In this document: positions 1 through 11,865 of the stretch, piece by piece | Layout of the letters: each line of letters begins with the position of its first letter | Position numbering within the stretch: position 1 is the first letter of the stretch | Source: Magnolia sinica | Lineage: Eukaryota > Streptophyta > Magnoliopsida > Magnoliales > Magnoliaceae | DNA: 64,000 nucleotides | Direction of reading: 5' to 3' | NCBI RefSeq assembly: GCF_029962835.1 | Contig: NC_080588.1 | Coordinates: 16,200,001-16,264,000 of the forward strand | Made by a program: the position numbers and the translations under genes | Notes under the pieces: generated by a model | Told to the model about the DNA's origin: nothing | Databases searched by the model: none | Seen by the model: the letters and a program-made list of their open reading frames with translations, nothing else

Positions 1-2810
1 CTAAGAAGCCTCTTATCCTGACTCCCACCTGCACCGCCATCATCATCATCATCATCCTTACTGTCATCAGAGTCATCTTCACCCTTATCACCGCGATCAT
101 CATCATCGGACCCATTCCCCGCATCACTGTCTGACTCAGTCTCGATGTCAGACAATGTCTTCCGGCCACGTGTCCCGCGTGATAGTGATTTTTGCGGGCT
201 ACCCACCGGACTCCTCGTCAATGGGTCAAATGCCTTATCGGGAGACCTTTGTTGCTTCACATATGCGTCAACATTAATTTCTTGTGTCTTTACTTCCACC
301 GCAACATGTGGCTCTAGTCGCCCATTCGAGATATCCAAGTCATCTGACCTAACCCACTGGTAAACTGAATTATCATCCTCATCCCCAACATATGCATATT
401 GTTCGACCTTCATCAGGTCCAGTGGGTCTTCCTATGCTTTTCTTTTTCCTTCTGCGCAGAGCATCCTCTCTCGTAACTTCATATTGTAGTGACAATAAAC
501 TAGCTTCTGAAGCTTCTCATATCCTATTCTATTATGTTTACTTGTATGGATGAGGGAGAATGTACTCCAATTCCTTTCACAGGGTGACGAGGACACCGTT
601 TGTGCAAGCACACGGACAGCCAGTCGTTGTAAAACCTCGCAGTCAGTTCCATACATGGACCACCATTCACTTGCATATCATAAATTTAGTTCATTATTTT
701 AGATTTTCTAAAATAATATGAAATATATGTTTATCACATTAACTCACATGCCATCATGGTGTTCCTTGACACCACCGCAGGGTGGCACCCAAACGTTCTA
801 ACTGCGATGTGGAATCTAACAATCTGTTGATGGCATATAATAACCAGGATAAGTATGAAATGGTTAAAATGAAGATAAGGAGAATATAAGTGCGGAACAT
901 ATTTACCTCAGTACCAAAGGTGCCTTTCCCCATACAATCAGGGTATAAGTGATCATACACCTCATATACAACCCTCTTTAATGAATTATCTTCATAGAGT
1001 TTCCCACTGTAATGGTATTTGGGATTCAGAAAATATGCTGAAAACTAACATTTGCACATCAGTACAACCCTCACTTATCATTACATATAGTAAAAAAAAA
1101 TGTATATTAAGTACTTAATAACCTGATGTAGCAGGTGAGAAAGCGTCTTTTCCCAGTGGTCGTTTATTATTGCATGCACCCACTTATAAGTGTTGGGAGT
1201 TTTAGCCACGATGGTCTCTTTCATTAGCTGTATGGATGGATACAACGACTCCATTGACAGATTTGTCTCATTGTCCACCATCCTCAACACTATATAAATG
1301 GGCTCTAGAATACCCAGCACGTTACGCACGTGATCCCAGAATTCATTTCTCAGCACCAGCTCCTCGATTCTCCACGTTACTTTCATCAACCTCTTTTTCC
1401 ATTCTTCATAATCATGAAAGGCGAAAAAGCTCCCATGACCCCTGTCTGTGTTTGACGAGATTACTTAAGGCAATATAATTTATTATGAATTGCGTCGACC
1501 TAGGGCGCACTATATCCCCACCACACCTCTCGCGCATCACAGCTAATAACCAGGTGTAGTTGTATATGAAGTTTGTGATGAGTCATGCATTGGTAATTAT
1601 GGTCTTCATCGATGGCCTATCCCCCATTGCCTCCAGCATGAGATCGATGCAATGGGTTGTGCAGGGGGTCCAATACATATGATAATTCACCTGAATATCC
1701 TTCCCCACCTTGATAAATGCACTCCCATTGTCTGTAACAAACTGCATAATGTTTCTCCTCCCAACATCTCGCATGACATTGTGCATTAGTTTGTAGATGT
1801 AGTCACTATCTTTAATTTTATTACTTGCATCTAGACTTTAAGAGCACCACCTGTCCCTTGCAATAGATCATAAAATTTATAACTGACATCTTTGTCGGTT
1901 CGGTCCAATCGTCACACATGACGGTGCAACCATACATCTCCCATGACTATCTATATAAAACGACGTATGTCTTCATCTTTGCATGTTCATCATCCAAATA
2001 CTTCCCCATGATCTCAAAGGCTGTGGGCGACTGCACACCCTCACCCTCATGTTGCACTCCACTTATCATATTTTTAAAGTGCAGGCTTGCGGCAGTGTTC
2101 ATAGGGATTTGATCGTATATAAAAAAAACTTTGCTATAAAATTTTCAACTTTCTTCCTCACATCCCCTCCACTAAACATCTCCTTTATTTTCTTTTGTTT
2201 CCCTCCTACCTCTTTGTACATCCTCGGATTTGAAGGTAGATCAGGGCACTCGCACGCTACTACTCCTCCCCATGCCACATAATCCTCCCCGCTTACTACC
2301 TTCCCCTGGTCCACTCCTAACACTCCCACATACTCCACTCCCCCTACCATATCCCCCCTGCTCCACTCCCCCAACCACGGTCATGGATAGACCCCTCAAA
2401 TCTAGGACTACTCGTGTCCCACCTCCTATCCTGATCCCTCTCCCACTGATCCCGTATAGACTCTTGAACTACGCGTCTATATTCGGGATTATCATCGCCA
2501 TCGAGATCCACTACATCCTCCTCACCTACATATGGTGGTCGCCCAAACTCCACCCTAATCTCCATGTCCCATGTATGTCGTTCATTTTTTGCCTTCACAT
2601 CCCTCATCTCTTCTCGCACATCCTGTGGGCACTTAGGACAATCCACAACAGTGCGATAACCTCCCGCTAAATACTCATTCAAGCGGGTTACCCCCCACTC
2701 CTTGATACATGGCCACATAAATTACATATACTCCCGAATCGATTATCGAGGGTGGGCCGACCATATTACCACCCTTTATCTAGTTGTCTCCCTCCTCTGC
2801 CTCCCGACAT
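1..2810 (-). pseudogene. hAT-superfamily transposase, decayed, C-terminal tail runs off the left edge
   Basis: Read leftwards from an ATG at 2808-2810 (MSGGRGG). A BED-type zinc finger follows at about 2650-2720: CNLC, then NEYLAGG where the family has a His two residues before the AGG, so one zinc ligand appears to be Tyr, then CPKCP. The DUF659 domain lies at about 1583-1925 with CDDWTEPTKMS, FVTDNGSAF and WTPCTTHCIDLM. The hAT dimerisation domain is at 432-656 (ERNWSTFSLIHTSKHNR, LVYCHYNMKLRERM). An Asp/Glu-rich tail fills 1-430. Breaks seen: TAA at about 2766-2768 (after DKGW), a shift near the zinc finger, a shift near 1850 inside DUF659, several stops at 1100-1580, and one TAG at 432-434 between KGKRKA and EDPLDLM, after which the frame stays open to the window edge. 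The domain order is that of plant hAT transposases, which cut and paste DNA in the nucleus. No terminal repeats were located. Confidence 0.88.
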
Positions 2811-3529
2811 TTTATCTGTAAAAGAATATTATATCGTGTATGTCCATCATGACATTTCATGAAAGCTTGTTCACCAAGTTTCCATATTATATAGGTGAGC
2901 CATATTTCATGGTACTTATTGACAATCACATGGTCTATGTTGGTTATCACATGTTTCATGTATTTTTTCTAGAGGCAGGAAGCTCATATCTTTAAATTAA
3001 AAAAAAAAAAACATAATGAAAATGACAAAGGCTACGTCATAGGGTGGATGAGATGTTTATATAAAAGAATAACATTATATTTTTCAACTGAAAACTACTT
3101 CAAGAATCCATGTGCGGCCCACCTTAATATTATTTTTATATCCAGGCCAATCATCTGTCATGCAATATACATTTGGCCCAGTAGATGATGGTACATGGTG
3201 ATCCAAACCGTTCATGTGGTGGGCTCCAGCTTGGATGGAAAATAGCCTGAAAAATCTCTCCCAATGATCATCCTAGCCATCTGATTTGGCTCCCATTAAT
3301 TGTGGACCCTTGGATGCACTGTTTTTAGGCTAAATAATAAATCTGCACCACTGTCTTTGGATCTTTTGATCCATATATGCTGACACATTTACTATCCATT
3401 CAATTGGTTGAAATGGACATGGCCCATTCATCAGAAGATCAGAACTACTTGATGAGCTGCAGGACTACTTAATCAATGTGCAAGCTTGTGAGTGGCCATC
3501 ATCTTTCATCCACGTCATATGGCCCACCT
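2811..3529. other. Intergenic, repeat-derived, no gene seen
   Basis: AT-rich sequence upstream of the hAT transposase start, with an A-run at about 2999-3011. From about 3030 onward it contains degenerate stretches of the 'GGCCCACC ... CATCC' type found in the palindromic elements to the right. No open frame with recognisable content is present. Confidence 0.4.
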
Positions 3530-4016
3530 GATAGACCTTGAGTCACTGGCGGGATGATCTGCATGGTAGATCCCACCATGATGTATTTTTGGTATCCACA
3601 CCGTCCATCCATTTGAAGAGATCATTTTAGGGCATGACCCAAAGAATGAATCAGATACAGATCTTGAGTGGACCCCACCACAGAAAACAGTGGCAAGAGT
3701 GACGCCTATCATTTAAAAATTTTAACGGCCACAAGAGTTTTTGATCAAGATGATATTTGTGTTTTCCCTTGTTTAAAATATTATTTAACTTTCAACGGGT
3801 TGTATCTAAAAAAAAAAACATCACAGTGAACCTTAAGAAGGTTTCAACGGTGTGCGTTACTCTCTCCACCTTTTTTTCTATGGTGGGGTCCACTACAGAT
3901 TTAGATCTGACTCATTGTTTGTGTCATGCTTTAAAATAATCATTCCAAATGAATGTACGGTGTGGATATGACACATATATTATTGTGGGACCAATATAAC
4001 TTGGTGACGTCACTTC
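3530..4016. mobile_element. Palindromic (foldback) MITE-like element, copy 1
   Basis: The left arm carries 'ATCCACACCGTCCATCCATT' and 'GATCATTTTAGGGCATGA' near 3595-3640. The right arm carries the same words inverted near 3925-3970 (ATAATCATTCCAAATGAATG, GTACGGTGTGGATATGAC). Complementary middle segments such as 'TTTCAACGGTGTG' complete a long imperfect hairpin. It has no coding capacity. The ends are approximate because I could not fix the terminal repeats; the right end abuts the target duplication of the next element. Confidence 0.6.
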
Positions 4017-4025
4017 AGTGGCGTG

Positions 4026-4531
4026 GGACGCGGATTGCATCCTACCCCCGCTCGAACGGATTACCATCTGGGCAGGACTCTGTGGGGCCCAAAGTGATGT
4101 AAGTGTTTTATCCACACTGTTCATACTTTTTCTAAGATCATTTTAATATAGTACATAAAAAATGAGACAAGTACAGGGCTTAAGTGGACCACAAAGTGGG
4201 GATTTAACTTCCACCATTAAAACTTCTTAGGAGTTGGAGAAGTTTCGGATCAAGCTGATGTTTCAGTTAGGTACTTGATCCACGTATGTATGACATTATT
4301 TATAGGTTGGATGGTAAAAAGACATCATGGTGGCCCTTAGAAAGGTTTCAACGGTGAGAATCGTTATCACTACAGGTTCCTTTGATGTGGTCCATTGGAG
4401 CTGTGGATTTGCTTCGGTTTTTGCCTTATACATTAAAATTATCTGATAAAAGCGATGAACAACGTGGATAAAATATTTACATCACTTTGAGCCCCTACAG
4501 AGCCTGGGTAGGGAGGACACAATCTCCGTCC
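4026..4531. mobile_element. Mutator-type palindromic MITE with 9-bp target duplication, copy 2
   Basis: The element begins GGACGCGGATTGCATCC and ends with the degenerate inverse (GGACACAATCTCCGTCC). It is flanked by AGTGGCGTG at 4017-4025 and AGTGGCATG at 4532-4540, an 8 of 9 match. A 9-bp duplication is typical of the Mutator (MULE) superfamily. The two arms are complementary over most of the 506 bp. It carries no protein, so a MULE transposase elsewhere in the genome would have to move it. A close relative sits at 50477-51006 with the same termini. Confidence 0.75.
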
Positions 4532-4557
4532 AGTGGCATGTCCATTACTCAACAGTG

Positions 4558-5097
4558 GCAATGGATTGCGTAATGAGTAACTCAGTGCCCCTAGCATACA
4601 GAGTAAACTCTATGGGGCCCACCATCATATATATACATTTTATCCACCCCGTCCATCCATTTTACCAGATAATTTCAGGGCTCTATCCCAAAAATGATGC
4701 ATATCCAAATCGCAAGCGGAACACACCACCAAAAACAGTGTGAATTGAAATTCTACCGTTGTAAAGTTCTCGAGGGCCACAGAAGCTTTAGATCAAGCTG
4801 ATATATTTTTTTTTTTTATTTCCATTCACAAGTGGAAGATCCCTATTTGTGTGATCTTATGAATATTTTGGATAACAAATAAACATCACTAGGGGCCTTG
4901 GAAAGGTATCAACGGTGGACATCAATACTTCCACTCTTTCCTATGGTATAGTCCACTTGAGGTTTGAATATGCTTCAATTTTGGGATCAACGACTAAAAT
5001 GATCCTTAAAAATGGATGGACGGTGTGGATAGACCACATACAATCAAGGTGGGCTCAACAGAGTTTACTCAGTACAATAAGATTTCTTCAAATAGAA
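4558..5097. mobile_element. Palindromic MITE-like element, copy 3
   Basis: It starts near GGATTGCGTAATGAGTAACT and its right arm ends near 'AACAGAGTTTACTCAGTACA'. The core again has 'CCGTCCATCCATTTTACCAG' on the left and 'AATGGATGGACGGTGTGGAT' on the right. Its termini differ from those of copy 2, although the cores match. It abuts copy 4 directly, so the exact border is uncertain. Confidence 0.6.
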
Positions 5098-5623
5098 GCG
5101 GATTGCGTACTGAGTAACTCAGTATGATAAGCGTAGTGAGTAAACTATGTGGGGTCTAGTGTTATTTATCTATTTTATCCAATCCGTCCAACCATTTTAC
5201 TAGATAATTTTAGGTCCTTGGATCGAAACCTAAGCGTATAAAGAGCAAAAATGGACCACACCATAGGAAACAGTGTGAATTGAATGTTTACCGTTGAAAA
5301 ATTCTTGGGGCCCATAAAAGTTTTGGATCAACATTATATTTTTTTTTCCCTTCATCCATGTTTACGTGATCTTATGAACCGTTTGGATGACAAATAAATC
5401 TCATATATCGGCCTAGAAAGGTTTCAACGGTGGAAATCATTATTTCCACTGTTTCCAATGGTATGGTCCACTTGAGCTCTGGATAAGCTTCAAATTTTTT
5501 ATCAACCCCTAAACTAATCTGGAAAAATGGATTGATGGTGTGGAAAAACCACAAACGTTTACAATGGGCCCAACAGAGTTTACTTAGCACGATAAGAGTG
5601 TACTGTACCCAATCCGATTTCTC
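5098..5623. mobile_element. Palindromic MITE-like element, copy 4
   Basis: It begins CGGATTGCGTACTGAGTAAC. It ends with the inverse of a diverged form of that word (TGTACCCAATCCG) at about 5610-5623, so terminal inverted repeats of several tens of bases are visible. Copies 3 and 4 share these termini and lie head to tail. No clean target duplication was found. The element ends only about 50 bp before the candidate ATG at 5677. Confidence 0.6.
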
Positions 5624-5676
5624 TTCAAAACCTAATTCGTGTCCCTCCGTTACAAACGCAACGCAACTTTTTCGAA

Positions 5677-8600
5677 ATGAAAGAGGGCCGCAAGGGTTCT
5701 GAAAGTGGAAGGTTTCGGAAAGAAGAGGGTTCCTCAATCACATTCAATCTAGCTCAATTTCTCGTCGGAATCTCTAAGATATCCTATTTCAAAGAAAATA
5801 TAGAAGAAAATTGGCAAGAGGAGGGAAATCAAACTTACTTCCGTCAATCAATGGAATGGCCCACCTTCGAATCTCCGATCGCTATGGCCACAGGTACTCT
5901 CCAATTTTTTCTCTTTTTTCTTCTATTTTTTTTTAAAATTTTCTAGTAAACATGCAACCCCTTTTTATCGTCATTGCAGGTTATTGGCTACAGTGGACTT
6001 GTGAGTCCTCTACAAATGAACTCGTGAGTCTGTCAACAAATCCTGGGCGAGCCCGTGAGTGCATCGTGAGGATATCAAGATATCGCAGATATCACATGAA
6101 ATTTGCGATATATTGAGTGATATCGGTGTGCGATAACTAAAATTATAGAATTTTTTAGACTTCTAATGGAAATATTGTGGGTTTCATATCGCTAGGCTGC
6201 GATACCGATAATATCGATATTGCGAACACTGCTTGCATGAGAATGCTATTAACACTTAAAGAAAGAAGGTAAATGCAATGCTTTAGTTTTGTCTGCTTCC
6301 CCAACTTTCAAATAATGTTTGTGAACGGAGAGGCTCTAATATTGAATGAAGGAAAATGCTCGGCTATGAAAAAATGCCACACAGTTTATGTGCAATTAAT
6401 ACTTACAGAGTTCTCATCTGGGACCTTTCCAATTTATAATCGGGTTTTATTTTTTAATTTCTCAATGATATTGTCTTAAAAGTTGAATTGAATGATGTGC
6501 AATTTCAGTTTTAATAATTCATTGCTTTGAAGCATTTCTGGACATTTTTGTTATGTGTATGCATGATATGCACACGATCTTATTTTCTTTATTTCTTTCT
6601 TTCTTTCTTTTTTTATTTTTATTTTTATTTATCTCCAATGAATGTTGATGCCCACCTAGGATCTCTTACAAGTCTGCCATGTTGGCCCATTGATGCTGTG
6701 AAGGAAACACTGTTCGCATGTAGTTTCTTGACATTTCGTGTTATATCGATAATGGTAGAGTGAGGGTTTCAGCAACAAATCTTAACTCTGATTTTTCTAG
6801 ACATGTACTTGTGAGTTTTATTTATCTGGCATTTAAAGTAGCTGCTGATTATTTTAATATCTAGAATTCTGTTTGTTAGGAGCCACAACTGCAATATAGT
6901 TTGTTTATTTATTTATTATTTTAAGATGCTTAACTCGGAGGTCATGAGATTGATTTCCCATGTGGTGTGGGTGTGAGTGTGAGTTTCTGTAAATTAAAAA
7001 AAATATATATATATATATATTCATCCTTCATTCCAATTGGATTATTTTGAATACATTTTGTTGGAGATGGACAAATATCTTTCATGTTAAAATCATCCTT
7101 GCAAGTTGTTGGCTTCGACTCGGGTTCTCTTCTAAAAAGATGAGTACAAAATAAGCTTCACTGACTCCTTTACCTATGGAATTTTGGCAGTGGACACAAT
7201 TTCATGCCCATGTATAAATATGTTGGAATATATCTACATGCTACATGAAAGGAAGAACCTCTCTCTACATATATCTAATCTCTTCTAAAATCTACCTGTC
7301 ATTTGTAGGGATATGAAGATATCAAATGAAGAGGAACGCTAGAGTTGCAAACATTTATCCCAACGTCCAATTAAGGTTGGTTTCTCAATTTTTTTGTTTT
7401 TTATTTTTATTTTCATTTCAGGCAAGCATTCGGCATTCCATGCTAGGCGTCACTTTAGGTGGTCCCCACATTGTAAGGATTTTATTAGACTTTTGACATG
7501 CAACTGGATGATTAATAGCATGACTTGGCTGTAACTTGGAACCAAATCTTATGGTAGATGCAAATCTGATCGTATATGCACCTTTGGCCCACTTTGAACC
7601 ATCTTAATAGTTTTGGAATAAGTGGGCATCACACACATGTCGAAGGAAATGAACACAGAGAACTTTAAATTAAGATCAATGCGACATTCAAGACTACTCT
7701 TGCTGAATTTTCTTTATAACATGCAAAAAATGAAGAAATGATCACTCTTTAGATTTGGATGTTAAAACGCTTCATATTCTAGTTGATACAAACATCAATT
7801 TCTTTAGGACTAGACCTGTCTCCATCTTCCTCCAATCGCTCAACTGCTTTATGAAACTTAGTTAATAAAGCAGGATTAGAAGGTATAATAAAGACAAGCA
7901 TCCCTAGTGAAGAGAGGTCGACGTCGACCATGGCAATTGGTCTGATGATTCGCATCCTTCACCCTAGATTTGATAATCATTGTGTATCAATAGACTTTGT
8001 TATCTTCAAAGTAGAATGCTCATTCTTTGGCTGGTAAAACCATACCATGAGGACCATGGAAAAGGTACAAAGTGGAGGTACTTTTGTTATTAGGAAAGAC
8101 TCTAGGAAACCAGATTGGAACCAGATTGGTACAAACCTATGTTGTATCCACATAAGGATCATAATTTAAGGGATGTGGTTTGCATGGTGTCCATGACAAC
8201 AAGTAACTTAGTGGTGTTAGGATGTGGATTGCGTGGTTGTTGGAAAATATTTCACAAAATAATAATGAAAATGGAAAGATAAAAAATAAAATTAATTAAC
8301 ACTAGGCTGAAGTTTTAGAGGTGAGAATACATTGGGTAGAATAGTGATAACGTAAGGCCTAGGTGCGAAGCTAACTGTCCATTCCATATTTCAAGCAACT
8401 TTCGGGCTGCTAATGTCAGCCATATATGTTTCTCTAGGTTCTCAACCATCCTATTTCTATGTTTTCCTTGCATTTAGTTTTCATCCTTCTTCAATTGACT
8501 GATTCTTTGTTTTTATGTTGCAGAGTCCTCTAGTGGTGGTTCGCCCTCGAATAACTATAAAAGACGCACAGGAGAAGTTATCAGTATAGCTGTCGGATGT

Positions 8601-8732
8601 GCAAGTGGACTACTGATACTCGCATCCATTTTCTATCTATGGTGGATGAAAGATGCACCTAGCCATATGCGAGTGTACACAGACTCACCAGATTTGTATT
8701 TTCAGCATCATTGTAATTGTAATTGTAATTGA
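5677..8732 (+). CDS. Candidate two-exon gene for a small single-pass membrane protein (unrecognised)
   Basis: Tentative model. Exon 1 is 5677-5893 and ends at CAG|GTACTC. Exon 2 is 8524-8732 after the acceptor TTTTTATGTTGCAG. The exons are 217 and 209 nt, the split codon is phase 1, and the joined frame is open for 141 residues. The N-terminal ~72 residues are charged (MKEGRKGSESGRFRKEEG) and contain SITFNLAQFLVGISKI. Exon 2 begins with a Ser/Gly stretch (SSSGGSPSNN), then KRR, then a strong hydrophobic segment VISIAVGCASGLLILASIFY followed by LWWMK. It ends in a Cys-Asn repeat tail. I do not recognise the family. The stalk, membrane segment and basic stop-transfer order would suit a type I or tail-anchored protein. 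The 2.6-kb intron holds no obvious coding exon, but a microexon at 5980-6000 with a perfect GTGAGT donor was considered; joined directly to exon 2 it would create a stop. It may be a pseudogene. Confidence 0.35.
5894..8523 (+). other. Putative intron / non-coding stretch between the two candidate exons
   Basis: AT-rich, with T-runs and pyrimidine tracts. About 6050-6240 contains many 'GATATC' and 'CGATA' words and several short inverted repeats. A TA run lies near 7000-7020 and T/C-rich repeats near 6590-6620. No transposon protein and no convincing coding exon were seen. Bounded by GT at 5894 and AG at 8522-8523. Confidence 0.35.
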
Positions 8733-8829
8733 TTGAATGAAAGATTATAATTGATTCATTATTGAATGAATGAATGATTATGCAGGTGGTAATTGAATGA
8801 ATGAATGATTATAAATTTTTTTAATGTAG

Positions 8830-9150
8830 GCAATAGATATGAATATTGACTGTAGTAGGTAATCTGACAATTGTAGCTATTATTAAATTCAGCATATTGC
8901 TATAGATCCAGTAATACTTTTAGCTACAAATACTATCCGTAGCTGTAGGTACTTTTGGCTATAGAAATAATTGTTACGGATTATATCTGTAGCTATATTA
9001 ATCTATGGCTACAGATTAAATCCGTAGCCATAGGTTTTAGACCTATTGACACGGCACCTACGACTACGGTCGTGCTATAGACTAAAATCATAGCAATAGG
9101 TCTTTAGCTACGGCTTTTATTCATAGCCTTTGCCCTGTTTTATGGTAGTG
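8830..9150. mobile_element. Truncated end of a CACTA (En/Spm-type) element
   Basis: The right edge reads TTTTATGGTAGTG, the inverse of a terminus beginning CACTACCATAAAA. Inside are repeated subterminal words such as 'CCGTAGCTATAG', 'GGCTACAGATT' and 'TAGCTACGG', the usual layout of a CACTA subterminal region. No matching left terminus is visible, so only one end is present. The edge at 9150 exactly interrupts the Copia reading frame to its right (…EKWKA then element sequence). The left limit is approximate. Confidence 0.6.
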
Positions 9151-10287
9151 CGCCTTCCACTTTTCTACATCAGGCTCATCAAGAGCCTCCTGAATAATTG
9201 ACGAGTCCTCATCTGTAATAAGGGCACATGCGATATTAGATTCATCCATATATCTTGCCAGTAACCTACGATTATGCAGTGGGTTCCTTCTCACAGGAGG
9301 CTGCTCCACCTACTCCTGTACCTCTGTCTACACATCTGTTTTTACCTAAGTATCATCTATGTCAATCTGGACATCTACGATTAACCTTTCTGGTTCCTCT
9401 TGCTCCTCCTGATCATTCTTCTAGAATAAGGAACTTTCATTGAACCTGACGTCACAACTAGTGATGACCTTGTCAAATAACCTGTAACATTTCAGACCAA
9501 TACCATAGCCAACAAAGATGTACTTTTTGGCTATATGGTCTAGCTTATCTCTCTCAACTAACGGTACATGAGAGTAAGCCTTACAACCAAATATGTGCAA
9601 ATCTAAGTAGTCCAGATTATGAGCACTTCATACTTCCTCTGGGATTTTACATTCAATTGCCGTAGAAGGGAATCAGTTTACCAAGTAACAAGCTGTGTTA
9701 ACGGCCTCAGTCTATAAGTCCTTGCCCAATGCAGCATCACTTAACATGCATCGGGCCTTCTATAAGAGAGTCTGATTCATCCACTCAACCACACCATTTT
9801 ATTCGGGTGTCTGACGCACTGTGTTGTGCTTAATGATCCCTTCATCTTTGAGATATTTATTAAACTCAGTTAAAGTGAATTCTCCACCATTGTCAGTCCT
9901 TAAAATCTTTATTTTTCACCCTGATTATTTTTCCACCATTATCTTTCATTGTTTGAATATAGTGAAAACTTCGGATTTACGTTTCATGAAGTAAACCCAA
10001 ACTTTCCTGAAGTAGTTGTCAATGAATGAAATAAACCATGATGACCCCCCAATGGAAACCTCTGGCGATGACCCCTATATGTCAGAATGCAAATAATCAA
10101 GTACTCCCTTACATTCATGTTTTTCAGATTTAAATGATAATCTAGATTGTTTACCATATATATAATGCTTGCATATATGTAAATCAGAATTCTTAGAAGC
10201 TAAAATCAAACAACAATCAGATAGTACCTTCATGCCCGCTCACTCATGTGGCCCAGATGAGCATGTCACATATATACAGACATGGAA
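9151..10287 (-). pseudogene. Tnt1-like Copia polyprotein, integrase to start of RT region (downstream half)
   Basis: Translated on the - strand with stops and shifts, this is a Tnt1/Tork-type Copia pol. It starts near 10250 with the GAG-pre-integrase end (KHYIYGKQ). The integrase core follows with LRTDNGGEFTLTEFNKYLKD near 9850-9900 and NGVVEWMNQT near 9760-9790. Next come the AIECKIPEEV region and IFGCKAYSH…YIFVGYGIGLKCYRLF. The RT leader is at 9155-9309 (RRNPLHNRRLLARYMDESN, EALDEPDVEKWKA). The downstream part (RT core, RNase H, 3' LTR) is missing because the CACTA end at 9150 cuts it off. Upstream it is continuous with 15150-16421 across the solo LTR. Several sense codons are now stops (for example the Q before NGVVEW). 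Confidence 0.85.
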
Positions 10288-11865
10288 TGTCATGCCCTAA
10301 ACTCGAAAACCGGGCTCATAAAATTCTTGATGGCCAAATCCGGTGCTGATAGCCTCCATAGTACCCCATTCTCGGCTCCCAGTGTCCATACGCCAGATTC
10401 CAATCCTGGGATCCTATAAGGGGGATCTTGTAATGTACATTTACTTATAAGAAGCATAACCACAAGTTTACCCAAATCACAAAGGTAACATCATCATCAC
10501 ATATCCACCAATATAAACATTTGAATACAATGCTGAAAGGGAAATACATATGTCAAAATCAAATCTCCAAAAGTTAGCTACATGCTCCAAGCTCCACGCT
10601 GCTGCAACCTACTATCACCTGCACGCATCTATCGTGCATAAGCTTATAGAAAACTTAGAGGGTGGTGTAAGTGTGTGTACAAGGTAAGTGCCAAGTATTT
10701 AATACAATGCCATAATCATACAATATCGAAAATACTGGTAAGATCATGAGTTATAAGATATTAGACTAAGCGAAAATACTAACAAGTCCATGAGTCAAAC
10801 AATTTCAGAGTATGCAATGTGGATCGACTATGTAAATACGGAATCATAAAGAGCTAAATATCAAATGCTGAGGATGCAATGCAATATATAATTCCTGATG
10901 AGTTCACAAATACCGTCAGCCATATCTAGACCATATAAATGCAGAAACACAGTAACCCAAAATGCCATATGCCGCGGATGTAATGCAATATGCAGTGCGA
11001 ATGGAATAACCATGTTGGAGTGTGAAGTCAAGATGATAGTAAATAGTATCGCAGGTTATGGGGTCCATTACAAGGAACTTCTATCCAAGCTAGTCTCATA
11101 CTTAATTTGGATAGTCAGACTCAATATAGTAAACTCTTGAGCTCAAGTTAGTCGCGCGCCTCAACCGAAATCTTGGCCATTGCGAAGGTACACATAACAA
11201 ATAGTTGCACACCACTAGCCCGAGTGGATAGTGAATGAATGAACGAATTGAGTATGTAACTCTTGCTCCACAAATTAGTACTGGACATCTCTGGGATCAT
11301 CACCGGGGTCTAGTATACTCTACATGCAATCGCTGCCCACTAGATGCGGAACCATGCAAGTGGAAGAGACCTCACTATCCGCCTGGCTAGTAGTCAGCTA
11401 ATATCTACCCGGCACATCAATAGCAGACTGAATCACGAGATGGTCAAACTCAGCCTAGTTATGCCCCCTACCCTCGGGCGGGTAAGGCCACACCCCTTCT
11501 CAAATCGACCACAATAAAGTGGGAGATACGATCTAATGGTATTCGGCACTCGGGTGCTCATGTATCCACTCGGTCTCGACGTCATGTATCCACTCACTAA
11601 TAACATATTTTCGGTGTCTCATCTGGCCATCCACGATATGCCCTGGTGTTGCTAGGGCGTACAGTAATCATAACACAATGCAAGTTGCATGAGTCATACA
11701 ATCCAGTCATGCATCAATTCTGCGCATACCGTGCGCTAATCTGAGATAATCTTTGCCTATTAGGGAGTCTCATAACAACCTGCCCAATGACATATGCAAT
11801 GGTCAACCACATCTCATAATAAACATGCAAATGATACGTATGGGCATGTATCATGATGCTATACT

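Noticed and set aside
5980-6000. A 21-nt microexon with perfect acceptor and GTGAGT donor
   Set aside because: Joined to the candidate second exon it gives an in-frame TAG at the junction; without transcript evidence it is not included.
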